Assembly: GCA_029204225.1 (NCBI GenBank) | Contig: MU832107.1 | Span: 1-64,000 of the forward strand | Source of the DNA: Diphasiastrum complanatum | Taxonomy: Eukaryota; Streptophyta; Lycopodiopsida; Lycopodiales; Lycopodiaceae | Reading direction: 5' to 3' | DNA: 64,000 nucleotides | Part shown: positions 21,636 to 33,328 of the stretch, piece by piece | How positions within the stretch are numbered: the first letter of the stretch is position 1 | Layout: each line of letters starts with the position of its first letter | Position numbers and translations under genes: made by a program | Notes under the pieces: model-generated | Told to the model about the DNA's origin: nothing | The model's database searches: none | What the model saw: only the letters and a program-made list of their open reading frames with translations

Positions 21636-22260
21636 ACAAGGACTACACCTCCGGGCATTCCGCTCAAGGAAGGGCTTCTGCCCTCGGGCAGACACCTTTC
21701 TTGGGTGGAATGGGCCCCCTGCCCCTTTGAATTTAAATACAAAGCCCTGTAAGTCATTTATCCTTTTTCATTAATATTTCAATTGATTCAAATTTTGGGT
21801 GATGCAATAATTCGAGTGCTGCCCGGGACCCTTTTTTTTTTAATTTTCCTTCATGTTTTTCTTTCAGGCAACGGTCACACTGTCCCATGGGCAATCCCTG
21901 CCCAGAAAATAAACTCCCCATATTTCAAATTTTTAACCCTCCCGTCCAAAACCCTATTCTGCCCTCCCAAAAGTGGTGCTCCAAATGTGATCAGATAAGC
22001 CACTGCTATGTCGTAAACATCCCAAGATCTCCTCATAAAGAGCCATCTTTGCTAAAACAATATATGTGGAGAAACCAAGGTCACGAAGTTCTCTGAATGA
22101 GCAGGGAGCGTGGTACAGATTGCTCGCCCGTAGACTTGTAGGCCCACATGGTTAATAATGATTAAGAAATACTTGTATGGTCTTTGCATTTAACAAGAAA
22201 TAAAATGGCAATGCACTTTGTTAAAAAATCATTATGAGTCACTCAAATAATGCATTAAGG
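21636..22260. repeat. Interspersed repeat, family A copy 2
   Basis: 21636-21802 matches 200-380. The block near 21815-21970 matches 59462-59640, including a GTGCCCGGGAC-like start and a CCTGCCCAGAAAA motif. 22155-22240 matches 430-520. It is non-coding and of unknown class. Confidence 0.7.
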
Positions 22261-22549
22261 CCTAGAGACACACTTATGATTTTTAAATCTTAAACTAAAG
22301 AAATTTAAGTAATAATTTGTATGAAAAAGAAAACCTATAATTTGATATTTGATAGGCTCATAACCTATAAGGGCTTATAGAACCTACCAAAATTTTCCTA
22401 GCAGGTAAATTTTAAATCTGGTAGGCTTTTTTGTATGCATTATGGGTTTTTGGCAAGCACTGTCAATGACAGACAGCTTGAGCCCTTTATTCAGCATATC
22501 AAATATTAAACTTTTGAGTTTTTTGCATAATATAGTAGCAACTACTCTT

Positions 22550-22900
22550 TTTTCTTATACACTGAGTTTATTAAATATCAATTTTTCTGACTTTTACATA
22601 TATTAGTAGCAAAATGATTTTAATGTCTAGATATTTATGTTTACCAACTTAAATTAATCAAACTAGTCTTCTTTCTTATACACTGAGTTTATTGTAAAAT
22701 TGATTTTTTTGACTTTTACATATAATATTAGTAGCAAAATGTTTTTTTCTAGATATTTATCTTTATAAACTTAAATTAATCAATCTAATATACTCTTGGC
22801 TGACCCATAGTAAAGTACTAACAAGGTGGATGCTATTCTAGACTTGTGTTCAAAATATAGTGCTAACAAAGTGCATGCCATTGTAGCCTTGTGCTAAAAC
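22550..22900. repeat. Family A block with a local tandem duplication
   Basis: Two adjacent units of about 120 bp, each starting TTATACACTGAGTTTATT (near 22555 and 22677), are followed by sequence matching 60-200 at the window start. AT-rich and non-coding. Confidence 0.75.
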
Positions 22901-23729
22901 ATAAAAACCCTCCAAATATTTCAACATTGTTATTAGTTTTTAACATATATTTATATGCACAAATTCAACATTGTGATATTGATTGTTGCATTAGATAAAG
23001 TAGGAATTCACATGATAAGAAATAAAGGCATTTAATATATAACGTATAAGGTCTTGTATCTAAATTTAAGATTCTCAATTTAGAGCTATTAGGCTTTGGC
23101 ACATGAGTCACTTAAAAGCCTACTAAGATTAAAGTTCATAGGTTTTGTATTGGGTTTCAAAAAAGTTTTTGGCAAGCATGGGAGAGAATGAGAATATGAT
23201 TAAAGTACTCCTAATTTTAAACAAACATGTTTGCTATACTTACACTGGTGTCACTATCCACAACAAGAAATATCTTGCTAGGACGTTCCCAAGTCTTATT
23301 CTTTGTTCTATTTACAAAGTGCTTTCCATGTTTATGAGCATGTTTCTAGAACATTTGTCCCCACAGATAGTTATAGAATAAAGGACTATGTCAATATATT
23401 TTGGATTGCATTTGGATTCCGTAGAAAAAATATCATATTTTAATCAACATAATTTCAATTATTTAGGTCCTATGAATAGAGTAAACAATATCAAGTTTAA
23501 GATCAATGTCAACAAATGCATCAGTGTATGTGATTAAATATCTACATCAAGAATCAGTTTTCCTCAAGGACAGGGAGCTAACATTCTTGAAAATATGATA
23601 AAATCAATAGTGCATAACATGGCATAACATTCTTAAAAATATGATATAAGCAATAAGTAATAGTCTAGTACTTGATATCATTCCCTTTAGGTCTGGAGTT
23701 CAACTCCAATTTGGTACCCAAATGAGGAC

Positions 23730-23731
<2 letters not shown>

Positions 23732-23808
<77 letters not shown>
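23732..23808. repeat. (GA)n microsatellite
   Basis: About 38 uninterrupted GA units. The poly-Leu/Ser minus-strand ORF across it is an artefact of the repeat. Confidence 0.95.
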
Positions 23809-23810
<2 letters not shown>

Positions 23811-26800
23811 AGTAGAGGAAATAACAGAAGGAAAAAAGGCTCAAGAGGAAGAATTGTGAGAAAATGATGTAGCTGAATATCCTAACAAACATATGTGAAA
23901 GGGAAGCACAAACTGCATGCACAAAAACAATTTGGTCATTGAGATACATATATGCACAATGAGACTTTGGTCCACTCAGCTTGTTGTCCCTTGTGAAGGC
24001 ACCCTTTAGACATCGCAATGTGTTCTGTCGGAGTTCAAAACAAGGCTATTGCCTTCTTTACAATCATCTCTTCTCTCCTTGAGAAGATCCATGGAGCCTT
24101 TGGGAGATTGAATTCCCCACCGATTGTGGCCATAAATTGGCCATCTTTTCCACTCATTAGAGGAATTCTCAATATAAAAAAGACCCTTTCAGGAATGCCA
24201 TGTAGGATAAAGAAAAATATCAAAATAAAAAAACAATATTTGGCCTTCCCCTCTTTTAGACTTTTTGAGGGTCTGGTGACCTCTTTGTGTGCATTGTTTT
24301 TTTTGCATGATTGCATATACCAAGTTCTTAATACTTAAGGACTTTTGGCATGCATGTGTTTTTGGTGTTAAGGTTGAATCGTTGCATGGTAGAATTGTAA
24401 CTTAATGAATTGCTATCTATGTGCATCAATGCTTATTACATGTCGGACAATAAAGGGTTGTGAAATTTTTGACGATTGGTAATTTCAAAGTTGGTTTGAA
24501 AATGGAATTGCTAAATCAACTCACGAAATTTAGGTTACTAGCACCTAGTAGTGAAATTTCGATTTCATGGTGTCTGGATGTCAAGATTTTCAAACCTTGG
24601 TTCCCGTTTTTTGGTTAGAAGTAATTGGATTTTCTTCCATGAACAATATGCATGTTTTAAGCTCTTATCAACTTGGCATTTGGCTTTCAGTAATGTAAGC
24701 CCAAATATTGTGGAACTTTAATACCGTTGGATCTTTGGTCAAGCTATAAAATTGGTAGCTAGAACGAAGTTTTTTAAATCGATCTTGACGGAAAGGGGAG
24801 AATGGTATGGTTCTCAGGCATATACCCAGTTCAGGAATTCGATTCCTTGGTATGATGCTATTTAAACCAATTAATTCTGGAGTATTGGTACTCCCCGTAA
24901 ATGGAGTTAAATTGTGTTTTTTTGGGTTTTTCCTTTCAAATCAGTGGAACACCGATCAGTTGGTTGTTATGGTTTTGATGAATTTGGTCATTAAAAGAGA
25001 ACAAACCAAAGTTTTGAGATGCTTGTTAAATAAGTAATAGTGGAAAATTCAAAGTATTTGGAGGTAATTCTTTATTCAACAATATTATTTGGAGTGAATA
25101 CAGTGTGAAAGGTACCCGAATCAAAATTTTATTTTCCATTAATTACATACATTTAACGAAGTAATTCTTAAGCCAGTAGTGAAAAGGGAGAACAGTCCAA
25201 TTTTATTGGAAAAATGCGTAATAAAAAAAACTAATTTCATTTCCAGTTAAATCCTATATTGAATTATATTCAAAAGAACAGACTAGTAGTATTTATATAT
25301 TAGTAGAAGATTTTTTTGTATATCAGTTATTTAGCCCAAGTATAGGTTAGAAATGTTGAAATAGATTTTCAGGAAACTGAAAATTCTGAGAGAAGAGGAG
25401 TAAACATCAGTGGTAAGTGTGATCGAGAAATGTATTTCGCAATTAGGATTTTGGTAATCTCAGTATATAATTGCTTAATACCAATTATTAATTTCTTGGA
25501 TAGAATTATCTTGTGACCATTGAGGTATCCGCAGTTTTGGATGTCAATTGTGATGTTAGAAGTAGATTTTAATACATGGATTGCATTGGATCTGTTAATT
25601 GATAGAAGCTTGTCCCTAGAGTTAATGCTCTTGGATCCATGGGGATTCGAAGCTTATCATTAAACTGGAAGGATCATAATGTAATATTGAACCATGTTAA
25701 ATCTTCTGTTTAGAGCACAAGATCAGGTGTGGATTTGTGATATCCATCTGATTGGCATGACTAGTCATTCAAATAAATGGATTCTCCAGTGTTTGGGAAC
25801 AGGAGATAATATCTTATATGGATTATAGGACAACTAGATGATCAATGGATCTCTAAAATATCAGATAAGGCGATTAAGGGTTTTCTGGAAGGAAAAGTTG
25901 ATGGTATGGGACATCAGTAATTTTGGAAAGGAAATTCTAGGACTGTAAAGATCTGATGATCAATGGTGCGTTCTAGTACCTAGTCGCGATATGGAAAAAA
26001 ATAAAAATCGTTTGATCAAATGTGGGGTATTTTGGAAAATTTTGAGGTTTAATCTAGATCCCAATGTGGTATCTCATTATTTACAAAATCAGAGGCCCTC
26101 AAATCTATTTCTCGCTTTCTTAATTAATCCTTTACTTCTTAGTAATCTCTCAAATATAGATATCAGACTGGTTTATATGATTCTTTCCAACATGAAGTTA
26201 TTCTTCTGAAAGACTGTTATGTCATATAAGTGACTACTTGTGTGAATAGACTTGGAATTTAAATAAATTCTAAGGTTAAAGTGTTTCAATTTCTTAATCT
26301 AAAATATCTCTTTTTGCATAAATGGATTTTGATAAAATGGTAGTTTCTGTCACTCAAGTTGAAAGTATTTGAAGGAAAAGTCATGTTTGTAATAGAGTGA
26401 ATCTTTTAGTGGAATCACTTATTACTGACTTTTCTTGGATTTGGATATTTTCATATATCATCTCCAGGTAGCTTTTATTGAGTTATAATTTCTCTAAAAG
26501 GAGAGGTGAAGTGGTGGGATAAAATTCTTTTTGGGAATCTGTGGGTTGCATAGTTTTCGGAAGAGAACCAGTTGTGGTATAAAAATGAGCTTTGGTCTGA
26601 AAGTAATTTCGGATAGATTCAGAGTAAGATACCTAATTGGAACTTTTCGAATAAGAGAAATTCTCTAGGGATTGTGTGGACAATCTGGAACTAGAACAGG
26701 TTTGGATTTTTGAATCATTATCTATAAGTAGTACAATGAAAGGTCAAAGGTTAGTAATTCCATTTTGATTGGAATAGAAGTAAGTTTGATCAGAATTTAA

Positions 26801-27904
26801 GTCTGAGAGTTCTGTATTGGGATCAACCTAATCTTAGTTTGAGTACTAGGAACAGAGAGGGGTTGATTGAGTGGAAGAAATTATGTAATTAGAGGTAAGA
26901 TGGATTGGAAAACTGTTGAGAGTGAATGTTATTCATCTTAGAGATTTTTTGGATATGTTATTTACTCATGAGAAATAGAAATTATTTTGTAGCTGAGTTA
27001 CAAGATCTCAGTGAGATATGTGAGTAACATATGTGGATTCTGGAGGAATTTGCCAGATAAAAATGTGTTTATGTACTGGGACATAGTGAGATTATTCACA
27101 TATGTGCACGATTAATTGTGTATGAGTCTACTGTGTATTCCTAGTTACTAGGTTATCTGGTGCACTTAACCTAGTCAGCGAACATAAGCATATGATCAAG
27201 TATTGTTTTGACAGATACTTGCAGAGTTAACAAATCTTTGTGTGGAGGATTTATGGATTATCTTATGAATGATTTGGGTACGGATCTAAATGTGGTGTTA
27301 TACTATAGACAATTAATTAATCGCATTCACGAACTGTTCGTTTCTAGACAAAAGTCCTCAACAACTTAAGTCCAAGGTTATGGTTAAAGAGCATGAATAG
27401 TTTCAGAGCACGTTAGAAATTTATGTCAGTTACAAGCGAGAACACAGATCAAAGACTCAATTCTTCAGACAGGGACTGTCATCTCAAATGTATACATACA
27501 GTTTTATTCAATGATCATGCTAGACTGTACCAAATGTAGACGTTATTCGAGTGCCGAAAAGAAAGTATTCGCAACAGACGAATAAGATGACTTTAAGACA
27601 GTCCCTTAGAGCATATTTATGGATACACAGCAAACTTATGTAATGCGCTAGAGAGTCTGTCTGATCAGAGAGTAATTCATGTAATGCGGTAGAGATTGCT
27701 AGTAGACTCAGAATCACTCACACTCAATAGTGCGGAGAACAGAGATAAGGGAGAATACCTCTCAACATTCACTTCTCTTTTGAGCATCTGGCCTTGGAGC
27801 TGGTTCATTTTTGGAAGGTCGATTGTGATAGAGCCTACATTGCTGCAAAGAGCAAGCGCAGCTCCTGTCTTTATTCTTGTTGTTCAGTCCTCCTGCAAAT
27901 GTTT
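23809..27904. other. About 4 kb with no supported gene
   Basis: AT-rich DNA with only short ORFs. Around 26650-26720 one frame reads SLGIVWTIW and then NRFGF, reminiscent of the region after the reverse transcriptase of plant LINEs, so a very old LINE is possible; this is weak. Nothing else is recognised. Confidence 0.35.
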
Positions 27905-29151
27905 CTAGAAGGCGACATTATGCTTATTGGAATCCAGCAATTGTTGCCTTAAATAATTAATATTAGTCTGATAATTGACATACTTGGCCTCAATCGCCTT
28001 ATTGATCTGCCTCAAAGAATCAGCTTCATTGATTAGAGTCTGAAGCTGTGTTTTGAAAGAACAATTTCGTTCAATCAATTGATTGTTATCTGATTCGAGC
28101 GGGTCGATCTTCTCGTAAGACTCTTTGAGAGAGACTTGATATTTCCGCTTTGCTTTTATCAAGTCCAAAATGTTTTTCTGATTGTGGCGATCAAATTCAT
28201 AAATATCAACCAGTAGATTCTTGGCTTTCTCTATCATGGTGCAGAACCACTGGGGCTGGTGGTCAGGTTCATCATCATCTTTAGCAGCTGCCCTAGTGTC
28301 ACCTACTGCTGCTGCTCGAGCCATGTCTGAAGTGTCGGACTGAGTTGCATCTCCATCCGAGGTGCTTGGACTCTTCATCTGCTTCTGTGAGGTTGAAGCA
28401 GAGACTGGCTTTGATGGTTCTGCAGCAATAGCTCCATCTGTATCCATGGTGGTGGTAGCAACTGCATCTGTCTGAGAAGGTACAACATCTATCTCCATAG
28501 CAGTTGTAGCTGCTACTTCGATTACTGGCTCAATAGCTGCTGGAGTGACTGTGGTAGGAATGGTCAGGAGGCTGGAAAGGTCAATTGGTGTTGGACGCAA
28601 CATCCTTCCCATCAACATGGTTTTCTCTTGATCAGTCAGGACTTCAAAATGATCACACAATCGCAAAACATGCACTCCCACTCCAGAAAACTTTTGGTGT
28701 TTGATCCACCTCAACAAAGCCTTGTGTGCGATGATACCAAAGCATACAAGATTTCCGGCTAGCACATCCAATAGATACCCAAAAATTTGCATTGAAATGG
28801 TTGCATCCGCATCTGTCAAAAATATAGCTTGATTGGAGTATTTACAAAACAGCTGAAGGTGGTATCCTTGATCGTGGAGATTTTATACCCCTTCGTGGGT
28901 ACAAAGCAATTGCTTAAAAAGTGGGCAGCTTCATCCACTGAATCTCTATTTGTAGAAACAATTTTACCATCCAATGGTAATCCTAGAGCTGTGCATAACA
29001 CTTCTTCATAAATAGTATAAAAATTCCCTCGCACATGTACTTTGAAATCCACCTCAAATACTGCGTGGATGGAATTCATGAATTCAGTATTGACGTTAGA
29101 AAGGATGATTGAAGGGTCCACTTTCAAATTACCCAGTCTGCATTGATCCAA
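27905..29151 (-). CDS. Unrecognised ORF block, probably retroelement-associated
   Basis: Two adjoining minus-strand frames. The upstream one (29151-28816, 111 aa) has NTEFMNSIHAVFEVDFKV and an RGNFYTIYEEVLCTALGLPL stretch, a layout I associate loosely with gag-like or 'putative plant transposon protein' ORFs. The downstream one (28819-27905, 304 aa) begins LTDADATISMQIFGYLLDVL, continues with a low-complexity Thr/Ala/Ser/Asp linker, and ends in a long predicted coiled coil (about residues 200-300). A Ser-rich ATG start may lie near 29231. Both frames share composition and probably belong to one ancestral protein. It could be a retroelement ORF or a host gene. A gypsy integrase on the same strand lies just upstream. 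Confidence 0.4.
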
Positions 29152-29661
29152 AAAGGACTAGATTGATGTCAGGCAAATTCTTGCGCATGCTTTCCAAGTA
29201 ATTGAAGAGCTAGAGCTCGATCGAGAAGCCATTGCGTCGAATAATTGATGACAGCTCCACAGATCACATTAGGTCGTAAGAGATCACTTTGATCGCAAAG
29301 AGAGTGAGCGCAAGAAAGCATAAAAACGCAAGAAGAAAGTGTGAGGAGGAAAATAGAAAATGACTATGATATGCAGTGGTGGTGTGGAGAGGATGTTGAC
29401 GTGTCATGGTGACAAGACATCTATCATTTCCATTATTAAGGGTGTGCATGGCTCATAGTCTCAAAATATGATTTGACAGATCAGTCTTAATGACGGTAAA
29501 GACCGTTTGTGAAAAACAAATGAATAAAAACAACATCTATTTTGATGTGTAGGCATACACACGTGTGAAGAAGATGACCACGTGGCCATCATCTTTAATG
29601 GATGAATACAAAAAGTAGGTCAAGAGATTTTCGAAATATTCTCAAAAATATGCTAGAAATA

Positions 29662-30003
29662 TTCTAGAAAGTTCTGCAAAACCTTCTCGCAAGATCCTAA
29701 AAAGATACTAGAAAATTTCTCGAAAAATTGGAGAAAGATACTAAAAAGATTCTAGAAAAATTCTCGAAAACGATCCGCGAAAATTAAAACACGTTTTTAT
29801 TAAAAAATGGGTGTTGCAAAAAATTCTTGAAAAGCACTTTGAAAATGTCTTGAGAGATTTTGAAAGTGGTCTAAAAAAATTCTCGAAAATTTCTGGAAAA
29901 ATATTGGAAGGCGTCTAGAAATATTCTCAAAAAGATTTCAAAAAAGTCATACATTCGCAAAAAATTCTAGAAAGTCATACAAAAGTTGTGAACAATTCCA
30001 GAA
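29662..30003. promoter_or_regulatory. Cluster of nine TTCnnGAA (heat-shock-element-like) motifs
   Basis: Perfect TTCnnGAA occurs at 29662, 29717, 29750, 29761, 29824, 29880, 29891, 29965 and 29996. The first is extended to TTCTAGAAAGTTC, a three-part array. Many near matches lie between them. Chance would give about 0.1 in this length at even base composition. It overlaps the 3' end of a gypsy integrase and may be part of that element's LTR. A diverged satellite built on GAAAATTCTNGAAA would look the same. Confidence 0.5.
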
Positions 30004-31140
30004 AAATCCTAGAGAAGAAAACTTTCTGGTCAAAGATAATATTTCTTTTGGACCCATTAATTCGTGTCGGTAATAGTTTGCCTTCAAGTGATTGGAGTTG
30101 TACAGAACCATTCTCAAACACCTCTATAACTTTGTAAGGTCCGAGCCATCTCATATGAAGTTTTTTAGGGAACTTTCGATGTTGACTATCATAGGTCAGC
30201 GCAAAGTCATCAGCTTTAAGATAACATTTTCTGATACAACTATCATACTTTTTTTCCCGTTGTTCTTGGATTTCCTCCGTTAATTTTTGTGAATTTGCAC
30301 GAGCTTCGGATAGTTCTTCAATAGTGGTCAACCTTTCGTTAATACTTTCTACATTTGTTCGTTGAGCTTGAATACGAAAAGTTGTCACCTCAAATTCAAT
30401 AGGCAAAATAGGATGCATATCATAAGGAAATATGGTGTTTGCTTCGTCGTGATCTTTTCTTGTATTACGATAAGCCCAGAGAACTGATGGTAATTTTTGA
30501 TCCCAATCCGTCGCATGTGCAATAGTAATCTTGTTCAGGATCTTACATAATATTCCATTAGTTCTCTCAGTCAACCCGTTTGCGTTTGGATTATAAGGGG
30601 TTGTCTTTCTGTGTTTAATCAGAAAATATGTTGTTAGCAGCCCTATTGTGTCATTTAGAAAATGTGTACCACGGTCACTTACTAGTTCAAGAGGACAACC
30701 ATATCTTGTGATTATGGTTTTGAATAAGAACGTCGCGACAATTTTTGCATCGTTTCGTTTCGTCGCTTCTGCTTCGACGTTCTTTGTAGCATAATCCGTT
30801 GCAACAAGAATATAACAACATTTCGTATGTCGAGTCACAGGTTTGATTGGACCGACAAAGTTTGTTGGATTTATTTTCTCTACTCACCTAAATCCCATTT
30901 TAATCTGCCTCCATTCATGTTGCATATTTACTCGCATTGTCGTGCAATCTGCATAATAACATACAAATTCTCATAGGCAAAGAAAAGACGAAAGAATCAT
31001 GACACTGTTTTTTTACACGTGTTCAGGTGACAACCAACGTTCACCTCAGCAAAGGCTGATGTCGCATCCTTTTCACGCTCATCTCTGCGCTGACAGACTG
31101 GACAACGATTGCAGCCACCCATGATCTCCTACAGGCAGCA
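29975..31140 (-). mobile_element. Ty3/gypsy integrase fossil
   Basis: The minus strand encodes an integrase core with the motifs LVATDYATK, CPLELVSDRGTHF and NPNANGLTERTNG, where the catalytic D, D and E fall in place. A C-terminal RWLGPYKVIEVFENGSVQL segment follows. The reading continues upstream towards about 31140, where Cys pairs occur. Gag, protease and reverse transcriptase are absent and LTRs were not found. It is partial, with few breaks in the core. Confidence 0.85.
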
Positions 31141-31168
31141 GATCCACCATGTACTTTCTTCATCAACA

Positions 31169-32370
31169 CACCTGAAATATTATGTATATATATTGAATAC
31201 CATTTGTGTATTCAGCAATGACGATGGAGACGAAAAGATAGGAAGAGGAGAGTGTATGTAAATTAGCACCAGAGGCTTATCAGAGAGATAGACAGAGTAG
31301 ATGCCTTGTGCATTGATTCTTTATTGTCAGTCATAAGGTTTCATTCTTTACAGATTGAATTAGCTTCGTAGAGCACACGGTTTCGTCCACTATTGTCTTG
31401 TGTCCTACCGCGTTATTGACATGTATACTTGATATACTTAATGTGATAATAGTCTTTGTTCTGTGTTCAGCTCTGTGTTAATATTGCTATGCTTATTATT
31501 ATTCATTTTGTCTGACTTTTTCAATTGCTCATTTTTGGTAATAGACGACTATCATCCAGTCTTGTCTTTTGCGAATCTTTCACGACTAATTATCAGTCGA
31601 GCACTGTCTAGCTCGTCGCGAATCATTCGCGACACATAATTTGTCTTGCTATTCGCGACAAATTATTCTTCTGGCACTTCATTTATTAAGGTTTGGCTAC
31701 GTAATCAAGAATGACCATGATTTCCATCACTAACATTATGTTCGTTCTGATACACGTAGTCATGCTTACGGAGAGAGTCATATAGCTTGTTCCGCTGCGC
31801 ACAAACACTTTCTTGTTCGAGCTCGTTTCTCGTTCGTGTTTCGTTTCTCGTTCGTGTTTCGTTTCTCATTCGTGTTCGTCTTACCCCCCTTGCACACACG
31901 ACACTTTTCTCCTCTCTTCTCATCTCTCTCTCTCCAACATAGTATCAAAGCTATTTTCATAGCTTGATAAGCTTCCACAATACTAGACTCTACTAGCCAA
32001 TAGAGTAACTGATTTCTTGTTCTATATTTTCAATATCAAATTTTCATACTTAAGTCACTGATAGTTTCTCTATCACTTAGACTAATTCTTCCACATGGAT
32101 TCCCAAGGGAAAGCCAGTCCTATTATGGACAAGCTTGATGGAGCCAATTACCATCTGTGGAAATTTAAGATAAAAATTGTATTAATGGCTAAAGAATTGT
32201 ATGATGATGTTACAGGTGCAGAAGGGAAACCCGATGCAGACGACGCAGCAATCGCCAGATGGAAGCTAAAGGATGGAAAGGCTTTCGTGTTGATCAACCA
32301 CAACATCACGGATATCCAGATCGGCCATGTATCCGAGGCTCAGACATCGAAAGAAGTCTGGGACATCTTG
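31169..32370 (+). mobile_element. Ty1/copia 5' LTR and gag start
   Basis: A likely LTR runs from about 31169 to 31938 (TG...CA) and is followed by a primer-site-like TAGTATCAAAGC. Gag begins at 32095 with [18 protein letters not shown] and [13 protein letters not shown], the UBN2 copia gag. The element stops near 32370, where gypsy reverse transcriptase sequence takes over. Confidence 0.75.
31805..31877. repeat. 18-bp tandem repeat in the copia LTR
   Basis: Three units of CGTTTCTCGTTCGTGTTT type sit near the LTR end. The NETRT-type peptide repeats read on the other strand are an artefact of it. Confidence 0.7.
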
Positions 32371-33328
32371 ATGAACAATTTATTTCATCCATATTTGGGG
32401 AAGTTTGTGGTTGTATTCTTAGACAACATTCTTGTTTATAGTAAATCCTTGGTGGAACACGTAGAACACTTAAAAATTGTCTTGATGAAACTCCGTCGGG
32501 AGTTACTCTAAGCTAGAGTCCAAGTGTGAATTCTTTAAGCAAGAGTTGTTTTATCTCGGTCCTAAGATCACAGTAAATGGGATCAAGATTGACTAGGATA
32601 AAATCAAGATTGTAATTGACTGGCCAATTCCGGAAACTGTGAAGCAAGTAAAGTCATTTTTAGGTTTTACACTCTTTTCTTCAAGAGATTTATTGAGAGT
32701 TATGCTAAGTTAGCAACACCGCTTAATAATTTGACAAAAGGGTTTGTTAATCAAAAGAAAAAGAGGAATCAACCTATTCCGCCTATTGTTTGGAACGAAG
32801 AATTGAATCAATGTTTTGAGAAACTTAAAACAATGATTGTTTCAACTCCCATGTTACAAATTGCAAATCTAGATTTTACCTTACATCGTGAGAACGGACT
32901 TACAAATGGATAGGCCACTAGCGTTTGAGAGCAAAAAATTCACTGGTCCTTAGTTGTGTTATACTACGCAGGAAAAGGAATTGTTTGTTGTAATCCATGC
33001 ACTTAAAACCTGGAGACACTAATTGTATGGTAGTAAGTTTATAATGTATACCGATCACCAGCCTCTTAAGTATTTTTGTAATCAACATGATCTTTGGGGG
33101 AGAAAAGCTCGATGGGCTAAATTGATGCAAGAATTCGATCATGAAATCCATTACATGAGAGGCAGCTCTAATCAAGTTGCAGATGTTCTTAGTCGGATCA
33201 GTGAACTGAACGAGTTGTCATTCACCCAAATTTCTACGGATCTCAAGGAGCCGTCTCTAAAAAATCCTAAACCCTCGATGAGTGTTAAGGCCATTTTTTA
33301 CGGGGGTTTGGTCGCCAAAACGTTCTAA
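32371..33328 (+). mobile_element. Ty3/gypsy reverse transcriptase-RNase H fragment
   Basis: Motifs in order are: [15 protein letters not shown] (reverse transcriptase active-site region, about 32405), a thumb/connection region (32600-32900), then RNase H text FIMYTDHQPLKYF (about 33040) and SSNQVADVLSRI (about 33170). It joins the preceding copia gag without a gap. No integrase follows. It has several breaks. Confidence 0.85.

Noticed and set aside
23665-24018. 117-aa minus-strand ORF with a poly-Ser/Leu run
   Set aside because: Created by the GA microsatellite; no other coding signal.
26640-26760. Possible LINE text (GIVWTIW...NRFGF)
   Set aside because: Too short and degraded; no endonuclease or reverse transcriptase motif could be read around it.
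31705-31978. ORFs with TRNETRTRNE repeats
   Set aside because: Antisense reading of the 18-bp tandem repeat in a copia LTR.
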